A stretch of DNA of 64,000 nt from contig JAFYWI010000009.1 of assembly GCA_017558105.1 (NCBI GenBank), forward strand, positions 34,169-98,168. Reading direction: 5' to 3'. Shown here piece after piece: positions 42,642-52,211 of this stretch. The translations under genes and the position numbers were made by a program. The notes below the pieces were generated by a model, which worked only from the letters and a program-made list of their open reading frames with translations, had not been told where the DNA came from and did not search any database. Origin of the DNA: Clostridia bacterium. GTDB lineage: Bacteria; Bacillota; Clostridia; Christensenellales; Borkfalkiaceae. The first letter of the stretch is position 1; each line of letters starts with the position of its first letter.

Positions 42642-44693
42642 ATGACACCTTTTGAAATTTATTCTCTTGTAATTTGCATAATAGTTTACGTATTGCTTGC
42701 TTCGGTTGGTATTTTTATGATAACCGTAGTGTTCAAACTTTCGTTGAAACTAATTAGATGTGGCGGAGAAGACCAAGAGATTTTAAAAGAACATGAAAAA
42801 CTAAAGGGCAAAAAGAAGAATTGCGCGTTAGATTGCATTTCTTCAATTTTTCTATGCTCTATTTTAGTTTTAATTTTTGGTTTTTCTACTTACGTTGGCT
42901 GTACTTCTAATAGTTATTTAGACAATGCTCCTACCTTTAAAGTTGTAAATTCTTCTTCTATGGCAACTAAAAACGAAAAGAACGAATATCTTTTCAAAAA
43001 TAACCTTAATAACCAATTTTCTACCTTTGACCTTATTTTAACTTACAAAATTCCTAAGGAAGAAGACATCAAACTTTACGATATAGTAATTTATGAAATA
43101 GATGGTTATTTAATTATACATAGGGTAGTTGGCATAGAAGAAAAAAATGAAAGGCACCCTACGGAAAGGTGGTTTTTATTGCAAGGCGATGCTATTAGCC
43201 AAGCAGACCGTTTCCCTGTAAAATATTCACAAATGCGTGGTATTTATAAAGACGAAAAAATTCCTTTTATAGGTAGTTTCGTTTCGTTTATGCAATCTCC
43301 AGCAGGGTATATGTGTATTATTTTAGTTGGGCTTGCTATTATATTTACCCCTATCTTTGAGAAAAAATTAGAAAAAGAAAAGGCTTTAAGACTTGCTATA
43401 TTATTACCTGCAACGGAAATTGCAGTTAGTAAAGACGAAAAGCAAAAGACTTCTAAATTTAGCCACTTAAAAGATAAAATTAATTCTAAAACCTTTGCGG
43501 AAAAGTTAGAAGAATTACCTATTGCAAGAGAAAGATATTTAAGTATTAATTCGTTGTTAAATAGGGTTAGTGGTGTTAGAACAATAGAAAGTAAAAAAGC
43601 AAGAACTTTTAAGGCTGGTAATGAAAGTATAGTTAAGTTTGCAGTTAAGGGTAAAACCTTAAACGCATATATTTCTTTAGACCCTGTAGAGTATGAAAAC
43701 ACTAAATACGTGTTCTTAGACGTTAAAGACGTTAAAAAGTTTGCTAATTACCCAATGAGAGTAAAAGTTACAAGCGAACGTCAACTACATTGGGTTAAAG
43801 AACTTTTAATAGAAAAAGTAAACAAGTCTGGCTTAACCTTACTAGAAGAAGAAATAATTATTCCAATAGAAACGGAAGCAGAAACTTTTAATTTTAGCCA
43901 CTTAAAAGATAAAATTAATTCTAAAACCTTTGCGGAAAAGTTAGAAGAATTACCTATTGCAAGAGAAAGATATTTAAGTATTAATTCTTTGTTAAATAGG
44001 GTTAGTGGTGTTAGAATTATAGAAAGTAAAAAAGCAAGAACTTTTAAGGCTGGTAACGAAGGCATAGTTAAGTTTGCAGTTAAGGGTAAAACCTTAAACG
44101 CATACGTTGCTTTAGAACCTAAAGAATACGAAGACAGTAAATATATTTTCTTAGATGAAAGTTCAGTTAAAAAGCACGCTAACTACCCGATGAGAGTAAA
44201 AGTTACAAGTGGACGTCAACTACGTTGGGTTAAAGAACTTTTAATAGAAAAAGTAAATAAATCTGGCTTAACCTTACTAGAAGAAGAAAAAATTATAGAT
44301 ACGTCTTCTGCGTTTAGCCATTTAAAAAATAAAAAAGCAAGTAAAAGTTTTAAGCAAAAACTTAAACTTTATAAAACTGCAAAAGAACGTTATAACGAAA
44401 TTAAAAAACAACTAGAAATTATACCTAACGTTAGGGTTATAGAAGGCAAGCAAGCAGTAACCTACAAGGTAAAAAATAACGGCATAGTTAAGTTTAGCAT
44501 AAAAGGTAAAACCTTAAACGCATACTTAAATTTAAACCCTATTGAATACGAAAATACCAAATATATTTTCAAAAACGTAGCAAACGTTAAAAAATATTCT
44601 AATTACCCAATGCGTGTTAAAATAACTTCTAATAGGCAAGTTAAGTGGGTTAAAGAACTTATTTCTCAAATTTTAGAAAAGGGGAATAAGTAA
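42642..44693 (+). CDS. SipW-like signal peptidase fused to three repeated C-terminal domains
   Basis: A 683-residue protein. Residues 1-240 are an ER-type (SipW) signal peptidase: membrane segments near 8-30, 65-87 and 222-238, the catalytic serine in NSSSM (Ser106) and the histidine in IIHRVVG (His160), which replaces the lysine of ordinary type I peptidases. Residues 273-683 carry three copies of one domain starting at 273, 418 and 558, each running from FSHLK through GKTLNAY to ANYPMRVKV and WVKELL. By topology they lie in the cytoplasm. Copies 1 and 2 are nearly identical. I cannot name a function for the repeat. The gene lies between two substrates and one base before the second. Confidence 0.85.
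   Translation: MTPFEIYSLVICIIVYVLLASVGIFMITVVFKLSLKLIRCGGEDQEILKEHEKLKGKKKNCALDCISSIFLCSILVLIFGFSTYVGCTSNSYLDNAPTFKVVNSSSMATKNEKNEYLFKNNLNNQFSTFDLILTYKIPKEEDIKLYDIVIYEIDGYLIIHRVVGIEEKNERHPTERWFLLQGDAISQADRFPVKYSQMRGIYKDEKIPFIGSFVSFMQSPAGYMCIILVGLAIIFTPIFEKKLEKEKALRLAILLPATEIAVSKDEKQKTSKFSHLKDKINSKTFAEKLEELPIARERYLSINSLLNRVSGVRTIESKKARTFKAGNESIVKFAVKGKTLNAYISLDPVEYENTKYVFLDVKDVKKFANYPMRVKVTSERQLHWVKELLIEKVNKSGLTLLEEEIIIPIETEAETFNFSHLKDKINSKTFAEKLEELPIARERYLSINSLLNRVSGVRIIESKKARTFKAGNEGIVKFAVKGKTLNAYVALEPKEYEDSKYIFLDESSVKKHANYPMRVKVTSGRQLRWVKELLIEKVNKSGLTLLEEEKIIDTSSAFSHLKNKKASKSFKQKLKLYKTAKERYNEIKKQLEIIPNVRVIEGKQAVTYKVKNNGIVKFSIKGKTLNAYLNLNPIEYENTKYIFKNVANVKKYSNYPMRVKITSNRQVKWVKELISQILEKGNK
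43458..44690 (+). repeat. Three in-frame tandem coding repeats
   Basis: Copies begin at 43458, 43893 and 44313. The first two are 435 bases apart and identical over long stretches at the DNA level (for example from the FSHLK codons through the NRVSGVR codons), which points to recent duplication. The third is more divergent. Unequal recombination could change copy number. Confidence 0.9.
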
Positions 44694-44694
44694 A

Positions 44695-45411
44695 ATGAAA
44701 AAACTTTCTGCATTTGTAATATTATTTACGTTTATTGCGTTGTTATGTATGGGTGGTGTTTCTGCATCTTGGACTTATACCGATAACTACGTAGGTAGCA
44801 TTAATTCTTCTTTCAACGTTAATATTGGTGATTTCGTGTGGCAAGGTTCAGAAATTTTACCAGATGATGAAGAAGAAGGTTTAGACCACGTTTGGCTTAT
44901 TGAAAACCTTGTAGACGGCACGGCTAACGGTAAAGAAATAGGCTTAAACAATCCAAATTCTGACCTAAACGAATATATTAATAATCGTTTAGAAGGTGGT
45001 TTGGGCTGGAAAAGAAACTATTTTGGTAGTATGGCCGTTACCGGTGAACAAGAAATGGAAGAATTGTTTGGTGCGGCGGCAAAAGGTTTATCTTTCATTA
45101 TAGAAGTAGACGAAAATAATAGTAATATTTATTACCTATATACTACAGACGTTTATCTTGGCGAAAAAGGTGAACCTAACTGGCTTGGAACAAGTAACAA
45201 AACGCCTGGTAAGCCAACGGTACCTATTGGTGAATACATAGAAGTTATTTATAGAACTAAATTGGTAAAAAATACTTCTACTAATGAGTTCGATATTATT
45301 GAAACTAAAAAAGGTAAAGCAAAGTCTGATTGGTACGATGAGAACAGGCGTAATGCAAACGTAACTCAAATTCCTGCTTTTGACGTAAATACTTGGGAAG
45401 AAATTGCATAA
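44695..45411 (+). CDS. TasA/camelysin-like exported protein
   Basis: A 238-residue protein with an intact SipW-type signal peptide, MKKLSAFVILFTFIALLCMGG, and cleavage expected near VSASWTYTDN. The rest is acidic and rich in beta-forming and aromatic residues. The start lies one base after the peptidase stop, with GGGGAATAAG upstream, so substrate and peptidase are co-translated. In Bacillus the SipW substrate TasA forms biofilm fibres; a similar matrix or surface role is likely. Similarity to the first substrate is clear only in the signal region. Confidence 0.72.
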   Translation: MKKLSAFVILFTFIALLCMGGVSASWTYTDNYVGSINSSFNVNIGDFVWQGSEILPDDEEEGLDHVWLIENLVDGTANGKEIGLNNPNSDLNEYINNRLEGGLGWKRNYFGSMAVTGEQEMEELFGAAAKGLSFIIEVDENNSNIYYLYTTDVYLGEKGEPNWLGTSNKTPGKPTVPIGEYIEVIYRTKLVKNTSTNEFDIIETKKGKAKSDWYDENRRNANVTQIPAFDVNTWEEIA

Positions 45412-45437
45412 TGATTTATTACATAAATTTAAAAACA

Positions 45438-45470
45438 AAAGAACTTGGAAAATTCCAAGTTCTTTTTTAT
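45438..45470 (+). terminator. Terminator after the SipW/TasA-like locus
   Basis: AAGAACTTGGAA and TTCCAAGTTCTT followed by six T. Confidence 0.85.
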
Positions 45471-45491
45471 AATAAAACTATTCAAATAAAA

Positions 45492-46364
45492 CTATATAAA
45501 CACTTTTAATTTGTCGCTAACTATTTCTACTTCAAAAGGAACGTTTTCATATAGTTCCCCGTCAATATTAACGGTGTAAGGGAAATCGCACTCTATTTTT
45601 ATGCTGGTAATTTTCTTTTCTTCCGTTTCCTTAAAAGTCATAACCTTGCCTTTAAGCAATTTAATTAACGCACCTAAAATTTTACTCTTTTTAATTTTAT
45701 TAACGGTTAAAAAGTTTAAGGTTTTATCGGTCGGGTCGGCTACGGGGCAAATAGGTATTCCACCACCGTATTGGTTGCCGTTTGCAATGCAGGCAATAAA
45801 TGCGTCGTAATCTGTTTTTTCGCCGTTTATTATGGTGGTAAACTTGGTGTAATCAAACTTCATTAACGTTTTAACTAAACACCAATAATAGCCGAGTTTA
45901 TTTTTCTTTTTTAATTTTTCATACTTATTTAACACGTCTACGTCTATGCCCATACCAATTATGTTTATTCCACGAACGGTTGGCGTTTGCATAAAGTCTA
46001 CGTGTTTAGTTTGGCCTTTTAGAATAACTTCAATAGCGTCTACTACCTTTAATGGAATATTTAGCGCAGTAGCAAAGTCGTTTCCCGTACCGCAAGGAAT
46101 TATACCTAACGTTGTTTTAGAAAAATTTTCAAACCCGTTTATTATTTCGTGCAAAGTTCCGTCGCCACCAACGGCAATAATATTTTCTGCACCTTTAGAA
46201 GAAAGTTCTTTGGTTATTAAGGTTGCATCGCCTTTTTTTGCAGTATAAAAGAAGGTATATTCTATACCCTTTTTTTCTAAATAATCCTTAATTATTTTGG
46301 CGGTTTTTTTAATTTTTTTTCCGTGTTTTCCGCCTGCTTGTGGGTTAATTAAAAAGTTTAACAT
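45492..46364 (-). CDS. Diacylglycerol/lipid kinase (DagK/YegS family)
   Basis: A 290-residue kinase. FLINPQAGGKHGKK opens the catalytic domain, GGDGTLHEIINGF is the nucleotide-binding motif and IIPCGTGNDFATAL the third signature. The C-terminal beta domain ends in a typical DAGK form. It phosphorylates diacylglycerol or a related lipid, recycling it into phospholipid synthesis. It is a single-gene unit, divergent from the tRNA nucleotidyltransferase gene. Confidence 0.9.
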   Translation of the reverse strand: MLNFLINPQAGGKHGKKIKKTAKIIKDYLEKKGIEYTFFYTAKKGDATLITKELSSKGAENIIAVGGDGTLHEIINGFENFSKTTLGIIPCGTGNDFATALNIPLKVVDAIEVILKGQTKHVDFMQTPTVRGINIIGMGIDVDVLNKYEKLKKKNKLGYYWCLVKTLMKFDYTKFTTIINGEKTDYDAFIACIANGNQYGGGIPICPVADPTDKTLNFLTVNKIKKSKILGALIKLLKGKVMTFKETEEKKITSIKIECDFPYTVNIDGELYENVPFEVEIVSDKLKVFI

Positions 46365-46438
46365 TTCTTTACGTTTCTCTATTTATAATTTTACTACAAA
46401 ATAAACAAAAAAACAACAATTTATGCTATAATGTTGGT

Positions 46439-47800
46439 ATGAAAAAATATTTAAGCCAAAAATTAATAGATTTAGCAAACGTTTTGCCAAAACCCATATA
46501 CGTTGTTGGTGGCTTTACTAGAGATTTTTTAATAAATAAAAAACCTTCTTGCGACGTTGACCTTGCATCTTCTATGTTAGTAGAAGAAATTTTACCATAC
46601 GTTGAAAAGGTTGGGTTTAAGGTTAAGGCAGAATATAAGCGTACGGGAACAATAGTTTTTGGCAAGGAAAAAGAAAAATACGAATATACAACTTTTAGGG
46701 TAGATAGTTACCCTTTAGGCGGGGCGCACACTCCTAAAAAAGTAGAGTTTACAGAAGATATTTTAATAGATGCTAAACGCAGAGATTTTAAGTGTAACGC
46801 TATTTATTACGATATTAAAAATGGTGAATTCGTAGACCCGTTGGGTGGCATAGAAGATATAAAAAACAAAGTGCTTTCTACTGTAGAAGAGCCTAAAAAA
46901 GTTTTCTCTCATGATGGTTTAAGGCTTATGCGCCTTGCAAGGTTTTGCGGGGAGTTAAATTTTACCCCTACCACCGAAGTTATTGCTGGTGCAAAAGAAT
47001 TTTCTTCTAATATAAAAGATATTGCCGTAGAAAGAATTTTTGAAGAATTAAAGAAAATTTTAATATCAAACGAAAAACATGCGTTTTCTAACCCAAACGG
47101 GCATTATTACGGGCTAAAATTATTAGATGAGATAGGCGTTTTAGAAAAAATTTTACCAGAAGTTACTAATGGTAGAAATTTAGGTCAAAGAAAAGATTTT
47201 CATTCTTACGACGTGCTTGAACACACCTTAAAAACGGTGTTATATGCCGAAAAAGAAGTAAGGCTTTTTGCCCTTTTGCACGACGTTGGTAAACCTTTCG
47301 CAATGCAAAAAGATAATAAGTTTTCTTTGCACGCAGAATATGGCGCTAATATAGTAAAAGATATTTTAAAAAGGTTTAAGGCAGACAATAAAATAACAGA
47401 TTTAGCCGTGTTTTTAACAAAAAACCATATGTTAGGGGTTAAAAAACAACCGTTAGAAGAAGATTTAAGGGTGTTTTTTGTAGAAAATTACAATAAAATT
47501 CCACTTCTAATAATGCTAAAACAAGCCGACCATTTCGCAGGGAAAGACGATTTAACTTTTCCGCAATATTTATTAAAGTGGAAACATTTATTAAAAGAAA
47601 TTAGTTTAGATAAAACGCCTTTAACTATTAAAAACTTAAAAATTTCTGCACAAGATTTATTAAGTTTAGGTGCAAAGCAAAAAAACCTTTCTAAAACACT
47701 AAGGAATTTGTGGTTAGAGTGTGTTAAAAATCCAACGAAAAACAACCAAGAAACTTTGGTAGATTTAGCCAAGCAGTTTATTCTTCTTGACAACGTGTAA
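46439..47800 (+). CDS. tRNA nucleotidyltransferase / poly(A) polymerase family with HD domain
   Basis: A 453-residue class II nucleotidyltransferase. YVVGGFTRDFLI and DVDLASSM provide the substrate motif and catalytic aspartates; RRDFKCNAIYYD and GLRLMRLARF continue the head and neck. An HD domain with LLHDVGKP lies near residue 282. It probably adds or repairs tRNA CCA ends, although the tRNAs here encode CCA. The ATG lies only six bases after an extended -10 (TGCTATAAT), with no ribosome site, so the mRNA should be leaderless. Confidence 0.9.
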   Translation: MKKYLSQKLIDLANVLPKPIYVVGGFTRDFLINKKPSCDVDLASSMLVEEILPYVEKVGFKVKAEYKRTGTIVFGKEKEKYEYTTFRVDSYPLGGAHTPKKVEFTEDILIDAKRRDFKCNAIYYDIKNGEFVDPLGGIEDIKNKVLSTVEEPKKVFSHDGLRLMRLARFCGELNFTPTTEVIAGAKEFSSNIKDIAVERIFEELKKILISNEKHAFSNPNGHYYGLKLLDEIGVLEKILPEVTNGRNLGQRKDFHSYDVLEHTLKTVLYAEKEVRLFALLHDVGKPFAMQKDNKFSLHAEYGANIVKDILKRFKADNKITDLAVFLTKNHMLGVKKQPLEEDLRVFFVENYNKIPLLIMLKQADHFAGKDDLTFPQYLLKWKHLLKEISLDKTPLTIKNLKISAQDLLSLGAKQKNLSKTLRNLWLECVKNPTKNNQETLVDLAKQFILLDNV

Positions 47801-47895
47801 TATAATGTTATAATTTAGTTAATACATATAATATTTAATATTATATGAGAAGATAAAAAAGAAAGAAGTTTACTTTCTTTATTAGGAGAAGTTCT

Positions 47896-50829
47896 ATGAG
47901 CAAAGACCCAGAAAACGAAAAGAATAATTTAGAAAAAGAAGAAACAAAAGATAATAAACCCGTAGAACCAGAAAAGGAAACTCCAGAAAGGGCAAAAGAA
48001 CCAGAAAAGGAAAATACGGAAAAAGAAAATGCTACCGATAATAACGATAGTAAGCCTTCTAATGCCGAAAACGACAGCAAGGAAAATTCTTCTAACAAAG
48101 AAAAAGAAGAAGATAATAAAAACCCTTCTCCCGACAAAGATAAAAAAGAAGATAAAGACGGCAAAAAGGAAGACCCAACAGAAGTTAAGCCACTTTCTAA
48201 AAAAGAATTAAAACAAATTAAAAAAGAAAGAAGCGCACAATATAAATTAGAAAAGAAAAACCTACAAGGCCGTAGGTCTTTAAGTGGTAGGGGTGCAAAA
48301 AACTTTTTAATTTGGCTTATGGGCTTTTTATTTGCTTTTGTATTTTTATTTGGTGGTGCTTTTATAGCACTTAAAATAGTTCCACTAGACACTTACATTG
48401 GCGAAGACAACGGCTACGTAGATGAAGAAATTTCTAATAAAAGTTTGTTAGATGCCATTATGAATATTGGCTCTTATAACGTTGGGCAGTTGCCAATATT
48501 AACTAACTTGGTAAACGAAGTGCTTGTTGGTGCAGGCATTAATGCCTACGTTGAAGTAGATATGGAAAGGCTAAAGCAAGTTCAGTTTACATACCCAGAA
48601 GGTAGTGGTAAAAGTATAGACGTAGAACTTATGAACTGCGTAAAACTTTCTCCAGCATTTGTAAGTACTTTAGAAGGTGTTAGCGCCTTTGAATACGTTG
48701 AAGTAGAAGGCAAAGTAGATACTACTTCTAGCGATTTCGTTCCACAATTATACTATTGCCAAGAGCCAACTATGGCAAGAACGGTTACTTACGTTAGGGC
48801 TTTTAACGACGATGGCACGCCTGCTGTTGATGGTTTAGATGATTTAACCCTTTACTACGCAAACCTTGCAGACCTATATCTTGGCGACTTAATTGAAGTG
48901 GCAATGCCAAGGTTTGGTATTTTGCCTGTAACCGAATTAGTTGGCACGGTAGAAGGGCTTTTAGGTGGGGTAGACTTAACCATTGTTGAAAACGTTTTAG
49001 GCAAAACAACCTTAAACGAAATTGCTAATTTTGATATATATTCTGTTAAAGTAAGCAATTTACTTCCTTGCAAAGATGAAAACGGCAACTCAATAAATAC
49101 CGAAATTTATGGAATATTAGACGGCTTGTTCGTTAAAGATAACGGCGAAAAAATAGGAAAAGAAAACTTAGTTATTGGCGACCTTTTAGAAACTACCGGT
49201 GCAAAACTTAACTTTGAAGGGATTGTTTTGCAAGATTTATTCACCACTTTTGGCATTACCGATACAAGTTTTTTAGAGACTTTAAGCAACTTTATTATTA
49301 GAGAAGGTAAAGACGGAGAAGAAGATACTGACGTAGAAGAAGTTTCTGCTGATAATTTAACCATAGGCGACTTAACTGGTACAACGGGTAAATTTGGGGT
49401 TAAAGAAGATATGCCTTTATTAACCTTGCTTAACACCTTAAACGTAACCGATACAAGTTTTTTAGATACATTAAGCAAATTTATAGTACCTAATGACTCA
49501 AATAGAGAAATTACTGACAAAACCCTAACCATAGGCGACTTAACTGGTGAAACTGCAACCTTTACTGTGCCAGAAACCATGCTATTAATTGATGTTTTAC
49601 CAACAAAAGATAAAGAAGGCAACCCAATAAATACAAAACTTTACGAAATTTTAAGAAGTATTGTTCAAATAGACGTTAACGGAGATGAAATAATAGATTC
49701 TACCGACGTTGTTACTAACGATAAAATAACAATCGGCTCACTTTCTAACATTAAAATGGGTGGAATTAGTCTAACCACCGTATTAGATAACGATAGTGAC
49801 CACGCTAAAATTTATTCGTTATTAAAAGACTTAACGGGTAAAGAACCACAAAATATTATAGTAGATGATTTAGGCACTATAAATACAAACAACATTCACT
49901 TAAATTTAGTGTTGCCATATGATGAACACGTAGAACTTTATAAAATTTTAAGAGATTTCTGTGGATTTGACGAAAGTTATGACCCAAAAGAAATACTTGT
50001 AAGCGACTTCGATGGTAAAAACCCTATGAATATGCACTTAAAAACGGTTTTAGGTGATAGCGCAAGTGATGAATTTAAAACTTTCCTTTGTGATTTGTGT
50101 GGCTTTGAAAATGAAGAAGACTTTGAAAATATTACGTTAAATCACTTAAAGGGCAGAGACCCTAACAATATGCACTTATCTGTTTTAATACCTGACGGCG
50201 ACCACAAAGATGAATTAGTTAACATATTAAAAGAAGCAACTGGTCAAGACGATTTTAATAACGTTACTTTAGGCTCTTTAGCAAACTTTGACTTAAGTAA
50301 CGTTCACTTGTATACGTTATTACCTGAAAGCAATGAAAACACAAGCGATGAAAACACAAGCAGAAATCACCCAATACTAAAATTGTTGGCAGAAGATGAA
50401 ACGGTAACGATAGGTAATATGGGCAAAAAAATAAACGAATTAAGAATTGACCAAATTTTTGAAATGGAAGTGTTTAGTAAAACGGTTAACGGCACGGCTT
50501 ACTATCTAAAAGATGGTAACTATTATAAGGGAACTAGTGATGGCTATGAAACCTATTACATTTCTAAAGACGCTAAATTCTGGTTGTTTATGTTGTTTAA
50601 CGCAGTTGACGGCGACGACGTAGACGAACTTGTTACCGACGCTAACGGCTATGCCGACTGCTACGTAAATAAAAACCTAACTTTTGATGGGCTTTCTACT
50701 GGAATGAATAACGTTTCAAGCGCCTTAACCGACGCAACCATTAGGCAATTAGTAGATGCGGGAATATTAACCGATAGGGCAACTTTCGAACATGTTTATG
50801 CTAAAACTCTAAACGAAGTTTTGGGCTAA
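47896..50829 (+). CDS. Large membrane-anchored repeat protein of unknown function
   Basis: A 977-residue protein. Residues 1-125 are highly charged and disordered (Glu, Lys, Asn, Pro), 126-145 basic, and about 135-160 a membrane segment (NFLIWLMGFLFAFVFLFGG), so the N-terminus is inside. The long outer part contains repeated units of roughly 60 residues, each with a line like LTIGDLTG or ITIGSLSN, then an LTTVLP-type strand and an L..IL helix. The repeats may form a solenoid. The composition is acidic and lacks sorting signals. I do not recognise the family. It starts after AGGAG and stands alone between housekeeping genes. A structural envelope role is possible. Confidence 0.7.
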   Translation: MSKDPENEKNNLEKEETKDNKPVEPEKETPERAKEPEKENTEKENATDNNDSKPSNAENDSKENSSNKEKEEDNKNPSPDKDKKEDKDGKKEDPTEVKPLSKKELKQIKKERSAQYKLEKKNLQGRRSLSGRGAKNFLIWLMGFLFAFVFLFGGAFIALKIVPLDTYIGEDNGYVDEEISNKSLLDAIMNIGSYNVGQLPILTNLVNEVLVGAGINAYVEVDMERLKQVQFTYPEGSGKSIDVELMNCVKLSPAFVSTLEGVSAFEYVEVEGKVDTTSSDFVPQLYYCQEPTMARTVTYVRAFNDDGTPAVDGLDDLTLYYANLADLYLGDLIEVAMPRFGILPVTELVGTVEGLLGGVDLTIVENVLGKTTLNEIANFDIYSVKVSNLLPCKDENGNSINTEIYGILDGLFVKDNGEKIGKENLVIGDLLETTGAKLNFEGIVLQDLFTTFGITDTSFLETLSNFIIREGKDGEEDTDVEEVSADNLTIGDLTGTTGKFGVKEDMPLLTLLNTLNVTDTSFLDTLSKFIVPNDSNREITDKTLTIGDLTGETATFTVPETMLLIDVLPTKDKEGNPINTKLYEILRSIVQIDVNGDEIIDSTDVVTNDKITIGSLSNIKMGGISLTTVLDNDSDHAKIYSLLKDLTGKEPQNIIVDDLGTINTNNIHLNLVLPYDEHVELYKILRDFCGFDESYDPKEILVSDFDGKNPMNMHLKTVLGDSASDEFKTFLCDLCGFENEEDFENITLNHLKGRDPNNMHLSVLIPDGDHKDELVNILKEATGQDDFNNVTLGSLANFDLSNVHLYTLLPESNENTSDENTSRNHPILKLLAEDETVTIGNMGKKINELRIDQIFEMEVFSKTVNGTAYYLKDGNYYKGTSDGYETYYISKDAKFWLFMLFNAVDGDDVDELVTDANGYADCYVNKNLTFDGLSTGMNNVSSALTDATIRQLVDAGILTDRATFEHVYAKTLNEVLG

Positions 50830-50870
50830 AAATAGGGCTTAAATAATATATAAATATAAATAAAAAATAA

Positions 50871-50899
50871 TTGACAAATTATAAATATTTTGTTATTAT
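50871..50899 (+). promoter_or_regulatory. Promoter for rpsF-ssb-rpsR
   Basis: TTGACA, 17-base spacer, TATTAT. Confidence 0.75.
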
Positions 50900-50929
50900 T
50901 ATTAAACTAGTGCTAAAAAAGTACTAAAA

Positions 50930-50965
50930 ACCTTGCTTGCGTAAACTCGTAAGCCGAATAAGACC
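50930..50965 (+). promoter_or_regulatory. Candidate S6:S18 autoregulatory leader
   Basis: GCTTGCG and CGTAAGC form a stem immediately followed by CCG, shortly before the rpsF ribosome site. Known S6:S18 leaders carry a hairpin with a CCG element at this place. The match is by position and motif only. Confidence 0.45.
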
Positions 50966-50980
50966 AGGAGGTAAAAAACT

Positions 50981-51262
50981 ATGACTAAATACGAAATGCT
51001 TTACATTATTGACTGCGACGTTGCAGAAGAAGAAAGAGAAAGTATCATTAAAAAGTTTGAAGATTTAGTTAAAAACAACGGCGGTGCAATTGAAAAAACA
51101 GACCGTTGGGGTGCAAAAAAATTACAATACCCAATTAACTACAAATCTGAAGGCTATTACGTTTTAATGACTTTTGAAGCTGAAAAAACACTAGTTGTTG
51201 AATTAAAGCGTATTGCAGGCATTACAGACGGTGTAGTTAGAAGACTAATAACCAAAAGATAA
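50981..51262 (+). CDS. rpsF: 30S ribosomal protein S6
   Basis: A 93-residue protein: MTKYEMLYIIDCDVAEEE, DRWGAKKLQYPINYKSEGYYVLM and RRLITKR at the C-terminus are standard S6. It pairs with S18 on the small-subunit platform. An AGGAGG lies ahead of the start. It is the first gene of the conserved rpsF-ssb-rpsR operon, 13 bases before ssb. Confidence 0.98.
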   Translation: MTKYEMLYIIDCDVAEEERESIIKKFEDLVKNNGGAIEKTDRWGAKKLQYPINYKSEGYYVLMTFEAEKTLVVELKRIAGITDGVVRRLITKR

Positions 51263-51275
51263 GTAGGAGAAAATT

Positions 51276-51680
51276 ATGAACAAAGTAATTCTAGTAGGTA
51301 ATTTAACAAGAGACCCAGAATTAACTGAAACACCAAACGGTATAGCAGTTTGCAGATTTAGCATAGCCGTTCAAAGAGATTATGCTAATGCAGAAGGTAC
51401 GAAAGAAGCAGATTTCTTTAACATTACCGTATGGCGTGGTAGAGCAGAAAACTGTGGAAAATATCTAAAGAAGGGTAATAAAGTAGCCGTTGTTGGTTCA
51501 CTTCAAACCCGTTCTTATGAAGATAAAGACGGTATTAAAAGAAACGTTACCGACATAGTTGCTAGCGAAGTGGAATTCTTAACACCAAAGAGTGCTCAAG
51601 GAGATGAAGAAGCACCTGCAACGGAAGTAAGAAGACGTCCACAATTAGAAGCAATTGACGACAATCAATTGCCATTTTAA
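51276..51680 (+). CDS. ssb: Single-stranded DNA-binding protein
   Basis: A 134-residue protein with an OB fold (about 1-105: MNKVILVGNLTRDPEL, FSIAVQRDYAN, FFNITVWRGRAENCGKYLKKG) and an acidic tail ending DDNQLPF, the partner-binding peptide of SSB. It coats single-stranded DNA in replication and repair. The linker is short. It lies between rpsF and rpsR, as in most Bacillota. Confidence 0.98.
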   Translation: MNKVILVGNLTRDPELTETPNGIAVCRFSIAVQRDYANAEGTKEADFFNITVWRGRAENCGKYLKKGNKVAVVGSLQTRSYEDKDGIKRNVTDIVASEVEFLTPKSAQGDEEAPATEVRRRPQLEAIDDNQLPF

Positions 51681-51701
51681 TTGATTAGATAGGAGAGTAT
51701 T

Positions 51702-51989
51702 ATGGAAGAAAATATGAACGTAAGCGCACCACAAGAAAGCGCTGCACCTGTAAAAGAAGGCAAGAAATTCGTTAAAAGAATGCCTCGTAAAAAGGTTTGC
51801 CAATTCTGCCAAACTAAAGCAGAAGCAATAGACTATAAAGATATTAACACCTTAAAGAAATATATTACAGAAGGTGGTAAAATTTTACCAAGAAGAATGA
51901 CTGGCGTTTGTGCTAAACACCAAAGACTTCTTGCAAAGGCTATTAAGAGAGCACGTTTAGTAGACTTATTACCATTTAAGGGTGAATAA
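51702..51989 (+). CDS. rpsR: 30S ribosomal protein S18
   Basis: A 95-residue protein with a variable 25-residue N-terminus followed by the S18 core: [46 protein letters not shown]. The CxxC and the later Cys-His suggest the zinc-binding form. Forms the S6:S18 pair in the small subunit. Last gene of the operon, followed by a terminator. Confidence 0.98.
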   Translation: MEENMNVSAPQESAAPVKEGKKFVKRMPRKKVCQFCQTKAEAIDYKDINTLKKYITEGGKILPRRMTGVCAKHQRLLAKAIKRARLVDLLPFKGE

Positions 51990-52016
51990 TTAAAAAACTT
52001 TAAAATTTAAAAGTAA

Positions 52017-52047
52017 AACACTTTGCACTATTGGCAGAGTGTTTTTT
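52017..52047 (+). terminator. Terminator after rpsR
   Basis: AACACTTTGC and GCAGAGTGTT (one mismatch) with seven T. Confidence 0.75.
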
Positions 52048-52211
52048 TATTTACTAAAAAAGCCAAAATGCCGTAAAAAAGGCCTGCTTAAAAGGGGTAA
52101 AAGGGGTTATTTTTGTTGTATGCTTGCTATTTATAAGTTATTATGGTAAAATAATTACAATAATTACAATAATACAAGGTCTTAAATTTTATTATTTGAA
52201 AAAGTTATACT

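Noticed and set aside
43244-44065. Two minus-strand frames that repeat each other
   Set aside because: They are antisense to the duplicated domains of the SipW-like gene and duplicate for that reason only.
47841-48392. A 183-codon minus-strand frame rich in Ser, Leu and Phe
   Set aside because: It is the complement of the Glu/Lys-rich start of the 977-residue protein; the composition is an artefact of that repeat-like coding.
49107-49622. A 171-codon minus-strand frame
   Set aside because: It mirrors the repeats of the large membrane protein and has no ribosome site.
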